The position numbers and the translations under genes were made by a program. From Romboutsia sp. 13368 (GTDB taxonomy: Bacteria; Bacillota; Clostridia; Peptostreptococcales; Peptostreptococcaceae): a stretch of DNA of 7,280 bases. Each line of letters opens with the position of its first letter. Position 1 is the first letter of the stretch. Where the stretch lies: the NCBI RefSeq assembly GCF_018336475.1, contig NZ_CP048741.1:61768-69047 (forward strand), written 5' to 3'. Below are positions 1 to 5,419 of this stretch, in pieces. Under the pieces are notes generated by a model, which was given only the letters and a program-made list of their open reading frames with translations, was not told the DNA's origin and searched no databases.

Positions 1-46
1 AATAGTATTTTTTATAATTTAATTAAAGTGTTTTTATGAATAATAT

Positions 47-65
47 TTTTTCATTGAATGAAAAA
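47..65. repeat. A+T-rich inverted repeat upstream of the atp operon
   Basis: TTTTTCAT and ATGAAAAA form an 8-bp perfect inverted repeat around a 3-base TGA loop. It has no G+C-rich stem and no T-run following it on the + strand, so it does not look like a standard terminator. It could be a protein-binding site or a chance product of A+T-rich DNA. Confidence 0.35.
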
Positions 66-107
66 CTTCAGTAAAATTCAAATTGAATCTAAAATGTTAT
101 AAATTAG

Positions 108-136
108 TTCTAAAATATACAAAAATATGATAGAAT
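108..136 (+). promoter_or_regulatory. Candidate promoter A for the atp operon (extended -10)
   Basis: TAGAAT at 131-136 matches the -10 consensus at five of six positions. It is preceded by TG one base upstream (128-129), an extended -10 element. A poor -35 (TTCTAA, 108-113) lies 17 bases upstream. Transcription would start near 143 and give a leader of about 85 bases that contains the palindrome at 173-186. In DNA this A+T-rich, -10-like hexamers are common, so this is a candidate only. Confidence 0.35.
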
Positions 137-172
137 AAGATATACTTAAATAAATTTTTTTTATAAGTTACA

Positions 173-186
173 TTTTAACGTTAAAA
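173..186. promoter_or_regulatory. 14-bp perfect palindrome, possible operator
   Basis: TTTTAACGTTAAAA is self-complementary over all 14 bases and is centred about 48 bases upstream of the atpZ start. It lies downstream of candidate promoter A and overlaps the -35 of candidate promoter B, where a dimeric regulator could act. No regulator can be named from sequence alone, and its A+T content makes chance occurrence possible. Confidence 0.35.
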
Positions 187-203
187 ATCTATTAAATTAT
201 ATT
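175..203 (+). promoter_or_regulatory. Candidate promoter B for the atp operon
   Basis: TTAACG (175-180, four of six matches to TTGACA) and TATATT (198-203, five of six matches to TATAAT) are separated by exactly 17 bases. Transcription would begin near 210, leaving a leader of only about 18 bases that starts almost at the SD of atpZ. That short leader makes it less attractive than its spacing suggests. The -35 lies inside the 14-bp palindrome. Confidence 0.3.
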
Positions 204-227
204 CTTTTAGAAAGGATATACTATTCG

Positions 228-455
228 ATGAATAAGAAAAAAACATACATGCAAATTGCTAATATGCTTTCATTAATAAATCAAATTGGGATTATGATAT
301 TGATATGTATATTAGGATGCACATTTATAGGAAAGTTTTTAGATTCTAAATTAAATACATCTCCAATACTAACATTAGTGTTTATGTTATTAGGTATAGG
401 TGGAGCATTTATGGGAGCATATAAGACTTTAATTGTATATACAAAAAGGAAGTGA
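228..455 (+). CDS. atpZ: AtpZ, small membrane protein of the ATP synthase operon
   Basis: This is a 75-residue protein with two predicted membrane helices (about residues 17-36 and 46-68), a basic N-terminus and a basic C-terminal tail (KRK). The segment GKFLDSKLNTSP between the helices resembles the G-x-x-L-D...T-S-P pattern of the AtpZ/AtpI family, and a glycine-rich second helix (GIGGAFMG) follows. First place in an atp operon directly before atpI is the usual atpZ location. In alkaliphilic Bacillus, AtpZ has been linked with AtpI to Mg2+ or Ca2+ uptake and to ATP synthase function. The exact role here is inferred. The SD AGAAAGGA (209-216) lies 11 bases before ATG. The stop codon falls inside the SD-to-start interval of atpI, which suggests translational coupling. 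Confidence 0.85.
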   Translation: MNKKKTYMQIANMLSLINQIGIMILICILGCTFIGKFLDSKLNTSPILTLVFMLLGIGGAFMGAYKTLIVYTKRK

Positions 456-459
456 AGTT

Positions 460-849
460 ATGGACAATAAGCTACAAGATGAAATTAAAAAATTAACAAA
501 GGGAATTGTATTCTATGATTTATTAATTTTACTAGGGTTAGCAATAACTTTTAACCTTAATAAGGCGATGGTATTAGGATTGATATTTGGAACAATAATA
601 GCTATATTAAATCTTAGATTATTAGCTATAAGTGTAACTAAAACAATAGCAAAGCCACCTACAAGAGCTCAAATATATTCATCTAGTCAATATTTGATTA
701 GAATGGGGATAATGGCAGTTGTTTTATTTGTATCTGCTAAAGCACCTCATTTGAATATAGTTGGTACTGCGCTAGGATTACTATCAACTAAATTTGTTAT
801 TTTAGCACAAAAACTAATAATAGAAAAAGTTAAAAGAAAGGAGGCATAG
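460..849 (+). CDS. atpI: ATP synthase protein I (AtpI), c-ring assembly factor
   Basis: This is a 129-residue protein with four predicted membrane helices (about residues 15-31, 35-58, 76-93 and 97-119) and a lysine-rich C-terminus. Length, topology and position between atpZ and atpB fit the ATP synthase I family. In Propionigenium-type Na+ synthases, AtpI helps assemble the c ring, and a similar role is inferred here. I chose ATG at 460 because AAGGAAG (446-452) lies 7 bases upstream. The reading frame extends back to a TTG at 433, but that codon is inside atpZ and has no good SD. The end of the gene carries the SD of atpB (AAAGGAGG, 837-844), so translation of the two is probably coupled. 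Sequence conservation in this family is low, so the call rests on topology and context. Confidence 0.85.
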   Translation: MDNKLQDEIKKLTKGIVFYDLLILLGLAITFNLNKAMVLGLIFGTIIAILNLRLLAISVTKTIAKPPTRAQIYSSSQYLIRMGIMAVVLFVSAKAPHLNIVGTALGLLSTKFVILAQKLIIEKVKRKEA

Positions 850-851
850 GG

Positions 852-1559
852 ATGAGTCAAGCTAAATGGGTCTGGTTTTTTGGGAATTTCAAATTAAGTG
901 AGACTGTAGTAGTGAGCTGGATAATAATTGCAGCTTTAGCACTAATATCTTTCTTATTAACAAGAAATCTTAAAAAAGTACCTACAAGCAAAGTCCAAAT
1001 ATTCTTAGAATTTGCAATAGGAACTCTAGATAAGCTAGTAAAGGATACTATGGGTGAAAATACAGTAAAGAAAATGCCTAATATGGTACCTTACATAGGA
1101 AGTTTAGTTTTATTCTTTGCATGTTCTAACTTAATAGGACTATTAGGATTTAGATCTCCAACGACAGATATAGATACTACATTAGCGTGGGCAATGATAA
1201 CATTCTTTATGATTTACTACGCTGGAATTAAGTTTAATGGACTTAAGTACTTCAAAGGCTTAATGGAGCCTGTACCATTTTTACTACCATTAAACATAAT
1301 AGGAGAAATAGCGAAGCCAATATCATTAACTTTCCGTCCATTTGGGAATATATTAGGTGGAGCAGTTATAATGGCATTAGTATACCAATTCTTAGGATGG
1401 CTATCAACACTGATACCAGGGGTTTCAATACCAATTGGTCAATTAGTAATACCAGTTCCGCTACATTTATACTTCGATTTATTCTCAGGAGTATTACAAT
1501 CATTCATATTTATAATGTTAACTATGGTGTTTGTATCAGATGCAGCAGGACAAAATTAA
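852..1559 (+). CDS. atpB: F1Fo ATP synthase subunit a (Fo stator, ion channel)
   Basis: This 235-residue integral membrane subunit forms the two ion half-channels beside the c ring. The essential stator arginine is Arg162 in FRPFGN, the counterpart of E. coli Arg210. Asn166 follows, and the conserved C-terminal glutamine is Gln216 in GVLQSFIF. Membrane helices are seen at about 18-37, 80-100, 110-127 and then the long hydrophobic region 141-230. Two details differ from E. coli. The position of Glu219 (nine after the arginine) is Ala171, and the position of His245 (seven before the glutamine) is Asp209. Leu in the RLFGN motif is Pro163. The start ATG has the SD AAAGGAGG 7 bases upstream and is two bases past the atpI stop. 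The length is on the short side but normal for bacteria. Confidence 0.98.
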   Translation: MSQAKWVWFFGNFKLSETVVVSWIIIAALALISFLLTRNLKKVPTSKVQIFLEFAIGTLDKLVKDTMGENTVKKMPNMVPYIGSLVLFFACSNLIGLLGFRSPTTDIDTTLAWAMITFFMIYYAGIKFNGLKYFKGLMEPVPFLLPLNIIGEIAKPISLTFRPFGNILGGAVIMALVYQFLGWLSTLIPGVSIPIGQLVIPVPLHLYFDLFSGVLQSFIFIMLTMVFVSDAAGQN

Positions 1560-1592
1560 TTAAATAAAAAATAAATTAAAAATAAAAAATTT
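1552..1592 (+). promoter_or_regulatory. G/C-free tract upstream of the atpE ribosome binding site
   Basis: Forty-one consecutive bases, running from the end of atpB to just before the atpE SD, contain only A and T and are mostly A. Such a tract cannot fold stably. By analogy with the A/U-rich translation enhancer before E. coli atpE, it may raise initiation on the gene whose product is needed in most copies. The composition is seen directly; the enhancer role is inferred. Confidence 0.45.
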
Positions 1593-1593
1593 C

Positions 1594-1600
1594 AAGGAGG
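1594..1600 (+). promoter_or_regulatory. Strong ribosome binding site of atpE
   Basis: AAGGAGG is a full match to the 16S rRNA anti-SD core and lies 9 bases before the ATG of atpE, in an unstructured A-rich context. This fits high translation of subunit c, which is present in about ten or more copies per enzyme. Confidence 0.8.
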
Positions 1601-1609
1601 AAAAGAAAC

Positions 1610-1861
1610 ATGGATATGAATACAGCAATAATAGCAGCAGGTTCAGCTATAGGAGCAGGTCTTGCAGTTATAACAGGTATAGGAGCAGGTATAGGACAAG
1701 GATTTGCAGCAGGTAAAGCAGCAGAAGCAGTTGGTAACCAACCAGAAGCAAAAGGAGATATAACTCAAACAATGTTACTTGGAGCAGCGGTTGCAGAATC
1801 AACAGGTATATATGGGCTAGTTATAGCTATAATTCTTTTATTCGCTAATCCATTTATGTAA
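1610..1861 (+). CDS. atpE: F1Fo ATP synthase subunit c, Na+-type rotor proteolipid
   Basis: This is an 83-residue two-helix hairpin protein that oligomerises into the rotor ring. Helix 1 (about 5-40) carries the glycine repeat Gly23/25/27/29/31 that packs the inner ring. Helix 2 (about 50-80) carries the ion-binding carboxylate Glu63 in VAESTGIY. Gln30, Val61, Glu63, Ser64, Thr65 and Tyr68 correspond to the Na+ ligands and supporting residues known from the Ilyobacter tartaricus ring, so Na+ coupling is predicted. The cytoplasmic loop reads Gly42-Asn43-Gln44-Pro45: the near-invariant arginine of the Arg-Gln-Pro motif is replaced by asparagine (codon AAC). Helix 1 has Ala26 where, from memory, the Ilyobacter protein has proline. 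Only one c gene is seen. It has the best SD context in the operon. Confidence 0.98.
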   Translation: MDMNTAIIAAGSAIGAGLAVITGIGAGIGQGFAAGKAAEAVGNQPEAKGDITQTMLLGAAVAESTGIYGLVIAIILLFANPFM

Positions 1862-1888
1862 GATTAAAACTCAACAAATTATTTGAAG

Positions 1889-1928
1889 TTTATAATTAGG
1901 AGATGGCTTACCATCTCCTAATTATAAA
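1889..1928 (+). promoter_or_regulatory. 18-bp perfect hairpin between atpE and atpF
   Basis: Bases 1889-1906 pair without mismatch to 1911-1928 around a CTTA loop; a further G-T pair can extend the stem. The stem includes a GGAGATGG/CCATCTCC core and an A+T-rich lower half. No T-run follows, so it is not a standard intrinsic terminator. It lies 28 bases after the atpE stop and 28 bases before the atpF start. Possible roles are a 3' stabiliser of the upstream message, an RNase processing site or a partial attenuator that favours atpE over atpF. It could also be a copy of a dispersed short repeat. Confidence 0.8.
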
Positions 1929-1955
1929 TGGTTATTAGTGGAAAGGAGAATGCAT

Positions 1956-2456
1956 ATGGAATTTAAACCATTAATAGGTATAACATATGAATTTGTATTT
2001 CAAATTGTAAATACTTTCTTAGTATTTTTCCTTTTAAAAAAGTTACTATTTAAACCTGTATTAGGAATAATAGAAGCTAGAGAAAAAGATATAAGAGAGA
2101 ATTTAGCACAAGGAGAAAGAGCTAAAAAAGAAGGTTTAACTTTAAAATCAGAATATGAAGAAAAGTTAACTTCAGCAAAAGAGCAAGGTCAAGAAATAAT
2201 AAAGCAAGCTACTTTAAGAGCAGAGCAAAAAGAAAATGAAATAATAGCTGCTGCTAAGCAAGAAGCAAGCCAATTAAAAGAAAAAGCTAGCAAGGATGTA
2301 GAACAAGAAAGACAAAAAGTTATGAATGAGATTAAAAATGAAATCTCTAGTATAGCTGTTTTAGCTGCATCTAAAGTTATTGAAAAAGATATAGATTCTA
2401 ACAAACATAAAGAGTTAATAGATAACTTTATAAAAGAGGTGGGCGAATCTAAATGA
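1956..2456 (+). CDS. atpF: F1Fo ATP synthase subunit b (peripheral stalk)
   Basis: This 166-residue protein has one N-terminal membrane helix (about residues 10-30), the FKPV sequence at 32-35 common at the membrane exit of b, and then a long charged Glu/Lys/Gln/Ala-rich coiled coil (about 40-145). It links subunit a in the membrane to delta on top of F1 and stops the head from turning. Start choice: GTG at 1938 and ATG at 1950 are in frame. AAAGGAG (1942-1948) is only one base before the ATG at 1950 but 7 bases before the ATG at 1956, so 1956 is preferred. The stop overlaps the atpH start in an ATGA, indicating translational coupling. Only one b gene is present, so the stalk is presumably a homodimer. 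Confidence 0.96.
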   Translation: MEFKPLIGITYEFVFQIVNTFLVFFLLKKLLFKPVLGIIEAREKDIRENLAQGERAKKEGLTLKSEYEEKLTSAKEQGQEIIKQATLRAEQKENEIIAAAKQEASQLKEKASKDVEQERQKVMNEIKNEISSIAVLAASKVIEKDIDSNKHKELIDNFIKEVGESK

Positions 2457-2995
2457 TAAATGTAATAGCAGATAGATATGCACAAGCTTTATTTGAAGTT
2501 GGCGAGGAAACTCAAGCTACTAGCGAATTATACCAAGAGTTAAGTGAGTTAGTAGTTATACTTAATGAAAATAAAGATTTATACAATTTCTTAAAATCAC
2601 CACTAATAGGTAGAGAAGATAAGAAAAATGTAATGAAAAATATATTTGAAAATCAATTAAGTGACAATATGAATAACTTCTTGAAGATAGTTATAGATAA
2701 AGACAGAATGTCGGCTATAGAAAATATAAAAGAATCATATAAAAACTTATTAAATGATAAGAACAATATATTAGAAGGAACTGTAGTAACTGCAGTTTCA
2801 TTAAGTGAACATGAAATAAAAGATTTAGAAAAGAATCTTTCTATAAAATACAATAAAAACGTTACTTTAAATAATATAGTTGATGAAACTATATTAGGAG
2901 GAGTTTTAGTTAAACTTGGAAATGAAGAGATAGATGGAACAGTTAAAACTCGTTTAGCGAAAATTAAAAACCAATTATCTCAAGTAATATCTTAG
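2453..2995 (+). CDS. atpH: F1Fo ATP synthase subunit delta
   Basis: This is a 180-residue soluble stator subunit (the OSCP homologue) that joins the b dimer to the tops of the alpha subunits. The N-terminal signature is DRYAQALFEV (residues 7-16). The C-terminal domain has the family pattern ILGGVLVKLG (147-156) followed by IDGTVKTRL (160-168). Length is typical. The ATG lies in the overlap ATGA (2453-2456) with the atpF stop, and AGAGGTG (2435-2441) lies 11 bases upstream inside atpF. The body of the protein is helical and lysine/asparagine-rich, as expected for A+T-rich genomes. Nothing is missing. Confidence 0.96.
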   Translation: MINVIADRYAQALFEVGEETQATSELYQELSELVVILNENKDLYNFLKSPLIGREDKKNVMKNIFENQLSDNMNNFLKIVIDKDRMSAIENIKESYKNLLNDKNNILEGTVVTAVSLSEHEIKDLEKNLSIKYNKNVTLNNIVDETILGGVLVKLGNEEIDGTVKTRLAKIKNQLSQVIS

Positions 2996-2998
2996 AAT

Positions 2999-3006
2999 GG
3001 CGGTGA
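2999..3006 (+). promoter_or_regulatory. Imperfect ribosome binding site of atpA
   Basis: GGCGGTGA matches the extended SD (GGAGGTGA) at seven of eight positions, with C in place of the central A. The pairing core ends 7 bases before the atpA ATG, a normal distance. It is the weakest SD in the operon although alpha is needed in three copies, so re-initiation by ribosomes finishing atpH 15 bases upstream may help. Confidence 0.6.
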
Positions 3007-3010
3007 ACCC

Positions 3011-4513
3011 ATGAATTTAAGACCAGAAGAAATAAGTTCAATAATAAAAGAACAAATAAAAAATTATGAAAATAAAGTTGAATTAACAGATACAGGAAGT
3101 GTTTTAAAAGTTGGAGATGGTATAGCAAGTGTTTACGGACTAGAAAATGCTATGGCTGGAGAACTTTTAGAATTCCCAGGAGAAGTTTATGGAATGGCTC
3201 TTAACCTTGAAGAAGATATGGTTGGGGCAGTTATGCTTGGTGATGACCAAGGTATAAAAGAAGGCGATGTTGTTAAGAGAACTGGAAACGTAGTTTCTGT
3301 TCCTGTTGGAGAAGCCTTAATAGGAAGAGTTGTAAATGCATTAGGTCAACCAATAGACGGAAAAGGACCTATAAACACAAATAAAACAAGACCAGTTGAA
3401 TCAGAAGCTACAGGAATAATGGCTAGAAAATCTGTTCATCAACCACTTGAAACAGGAATAAAAGCTATAGATGCCATGATACCAATAGGTAAAGGACAAA
3501 GAGAGCTTGTAATCGGAGATAGACAAACTGGTAAAACATCTATATGTATAGATACTATACTTAACCAAAAAGGTAAAGATGTTATATGTATATATGTTGC
3601 AATAGGGCAAAAGCGTTCTACAGTAGCTCAATTAGTTAACACTTTAGAAAAAGGTGGAGCTATGGACTACACAATAGTAGTATCTGCAAGTGCTTCTGAA
3701 TCTGCACCACTTCAATTCATAGCACCATATGCAGGGGTTGCAATGGGTGAAGAGTTCATGTTTGAAGGAAAACATGTATTAATAGTATATGATGACTTAA
3801 CTAAGCATGCCGTTGCATACAGAGAGATGTCATTATTACTTAAGAGACCACCAGGACGTGAAGCTTACCCTGGGGACGTATTCTACTTACACTCAAGATT
3901 ATTAGAAAGAGCTGCTAAGTTATCAGATGAATTAGGTGGAGGTTCTATAACTGCTTTACCTATAATAGAAACTCAAGCAGGAGACGTTTCTGCGTATATA
4001 CCAACTAACGTTATATCTATAACAGATGGACAAATATACTTAACACCTGAGTTATTCTATGCAGGTATAAGACCAGCAGTTGACCCTGGTATATCAGTAT
4101 CAAGGGTTGGAGGTTCTGCTCAAATAAAATCAATGAAAAAAGTTGCGGGACCATTAAAGCTTCTTTACTCTCAATATAAAGAACTTGCTGCATTCTCTCA
4201 ATTTGGATCTGACTTAGATGAAGATACTAAGAAGAGGCTTGCTCAAGGGGAAAGAATAGTTGAAGTATTAAAGCAAGGTGAACATCAACCATTATCAGTT
4301 GAAAACCAAGTTATGATAATACATGCAGTTACAAATAACTTATTATCTGATATACCAGTTAATAATGTAGCAAGATTTGAAACTGAATTATTCGAATTTA
4401 TAAATATAAATTATCCAGAAATAGGAAAGAAAATTCTTGAAAATGGAGACTTTACTCAAGAATTAACTAACGCTATAAATGAATTTAAGAAAAAGTTTGT
4501 TATAGAAGCGTAA
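3011..4513 (+). CDS. atpA: F1Fo ATP synthase subunit alpha
   Basis: This 500-residue regulatory nucleotide-binding subunit forms the alpha3beta3 head with beta. Domains in order are an N-terminal delta-binding helix (about 1-22), a beta-barrel (about 25-95), the nucleotide-binding domain (about 96-375) and a C-terminal helical domain. The Walker A motif is GDRQTGKT at 169-176 with Lys175 and Thr176. The region GQKRSTVAQ (199-207) is characteristic of alpha. Arg365 in ISVSRVGG is the arginine finger that reaches into the beta catalytic site. Length and motifs are standard and I see no defect. The start ATG is supported by the partial SD GGCGGTGA. The TAA stop is followed at once by the hairpin that covers the atpG SD. 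Confidence 0.99.
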   Translation: MNLRPEEISSIIKEQIKNYENKVELTDTGSVLKVGDGIASVYGLENAMAGELLEFPGEVYGMALNLEEDMVGAVMLGDDQGIKEGDVVKRTGNVVSVPVGEALIGRVVNALGQPIDGKGPINTNKTRPVESEATGIMARKSVHQPLETGIKAIDAMIPIGKGQRELVIGDRQTGKTSICIDTILNQKGKDVICIYVAIGQKRSTVAQLVNTLEKGGAMDYTIVVSASASESAPLQFIAPYAGVAMGEEFMFEGKHVLIVYDDLTKHAVAYREMSLLLKRPPGREAYPGDVFYLHSRLLERAAKLSDELGGGSITALPIIETQAGDVSAYIPTNVISITDGQIYLTPELFYAGIRPAVDPGISVSRVGGSAQIKSMKKVAGPLKLLYSQYKELAAFSQFGSDLDEDTKKRLAQGERIVEVLKQGEHQPLSVENQVMIIHAVTNNLLSDIPVNNVARFETELFEFININYPEIGKKILENGDFTQELTNAINEFKKKFVIEA

Positions 4514-4530
4514 TCCTTTTTAAAAAAGGA
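4514..4530 (+). promoter_or_regulatory. Hairpin covering the atpG ribosome binding site
   Basis: TCCTTTT (4514-4520) pairs perfectly with AAAAGGA (4524-4530) around a TAA loop. The right arm contains most of the atpG SD (AAGGAGG, 4526-4532), and the left arm begins directly after the atpA stop. Folding would hide the SD, and ribosomes finishing atpA would cover or open it. That would couple gamma synthesis to alpha translation and keep it low. The structure is seen directly; the function is inferred, and four of its seven pairs are A-T. Confidence 0.5.
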
Positions 4531-4540
4531 GGTAAACACA

Positions 4541-5404
4541 GTGGCAGGAGCTGGAATGAAGGAAATTAAAACTCGTATTAAGAGTGTTGAAAGTACTAAG
4601 CAAATAACTAAAGCTATGGAACTTGTATCTTCATCTAAGTTTAGAAAAGCTAAAGAAAGAGCTGAAAGTACAAAACCATACTTTAATACTTTATACAACA
4701 CTGTTCAAGATATAGCTAAAAATACGGGTAATAGTACAAATGTATTTCTAAAAGAAAGAAAAGTTAATAACGTATGTTATATAGTAGTAGCTGGTGATAG
4801 AGGATTAGCTGGAGGTTATAACTCTAATATTTTAAAAGCAGTACTTGCTCATAACAAATTAGGCACAGGAAAAATCATACCTGTAGGTAAAAAAGCTAAA
4901 GAGTCTTTAGTTAATAGGGGATATGAAGTTATAGATTATATAGAATCTGTAGAAAAATGTGTTTATGATGATGCAAATAGAGTTGCTCAAGCAGCTATGG
5001 AAGCTTATAAAAATGGAGAGGTTGATGAGGTTAACCTTGTTTATACAGAGTTTATATCTGCCTTATCACAAGAACCTAAGATAGTAAAATTACTACCAGT
5101 TACAATAGATAATACAAAGACTGAAGAAAAAGTTAAAACAAGCAAAGCTGCAGTTCAATATTTACCTTCTGCTGATGCAGTACTTGGATATATATTACCT
5201 AAGTATGTATCAGGAAGTGTATATGGAGCTATAGCAGAATCTTTTGCATCAGAACAAGCTGCAAGAAGAACTGCTATGGAATCAGCTACAGACAATGCTA
5301 ACGAAATGATATCAAAACTAGAATTAGTATACAATAGAGCAAGACAAGCAGCAGTTACTCAAGAAATATCTGAGATAGTAGGGGGAGCTGCAGCAGCTCA
5401 ATAA
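4541..5404 (+). CDS. atpG: F1Fo ATP synthase subunit gamma (central rotor shaft)
   Basis: This is a 287-residue subunit whose N- and C-terminal helices form the coiled-coil shaft inside alpha3beta3 and whose foot sits on the c ring. The N-terminal signature KEIKTRIKSVESTKQITKAM (residues 7-26) and the C-terminal ELVYNRARQAAVTQEISEIV (261-280) are the most conserved parts of the family. The Rossmann-like middle contains AGDRGLAGGYNSN (84-96). I chose the GTG at 4541: AAGGAGG (4526-4532) lies 8 bases upstream and the resulting MAGAG start is typical of gamma. An alternative ATG at 4556 has AGGAG 5 bases before it and would remove five residues. Length is normal. Confidence 0.98.
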   Translation: MAGAGMKEIKTRIKSVESTKQITKAMELVSSSKFRKAKERAESTKPYFNTLYNTVQDIAKNTGNSTNVFLKERKVNNVCYIVVAGDRGLAGGYNSNILKAVLAHNKLGTGKIIPVGKKAKESLVNRGYEVIDYIESVEKCVYDDANRVAQAAMEAYKNGEVDEVNLVYTEFISALSQEPKIVKLLPVTIDNTKTEEKVKTSKAAVQYLPSADAVLGYILPKYVSGSVYGAIAESFASEQAARRTAMESATDNANEMISKLELVYNRARQAAVTQEISEIVGGAAAAQ

Positions 5405-5412
5405 TAAGGAGG
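5405..5412 (+). promoter_or_regulatory. Strong ribosome binding site of atpD
   Basis: TAAGGAGG begins directly after the atpG stop and lies 7 bases before the atpD ATG. It is a full-strength, unobstructed SD, unlike the imperfect site before atpA and the partly sequestered one before atpG. Confidence 0.75.
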
Positions 5413-5419
5413 TTAGGAC

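Noticed and set aside
1..227. A riboswitch or upstream coding gene
   Set aside because: The region is almost entirely A+T with no extended structure beyond short palindromes and no reading frame with an SD.
433..459. N-terminal extension of atpI to a TTG start at 433
   Set aside because: It lies inside atpZ without a good SD, while ATG 460 has AAGGAAG at 7 bases and gives the expected short cytoplasmic N-terminus.
1889..1928. The atpE-atpF hairpin as an intrinsic terminator
   Set aside because: No T-run follows on either strand and essential genes of the same complex lie downstream.
1903..1938. Tiny reading frame of 11 codons inside the atpE-atpF hairpin, with AGGAG directly before ATG
   Set aside because: There is no spacing between the SD-like bases and the ATG, and the whole site is locked in the 18-bp stem; it is a by-product of the palindrome.
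1938..1955. Longer atpF from GTG 1938 or ATG 1950
   Set aside because: The SD AAAGGAG overlaps or abuts these codons; only ATG 1956 has proper spacing.
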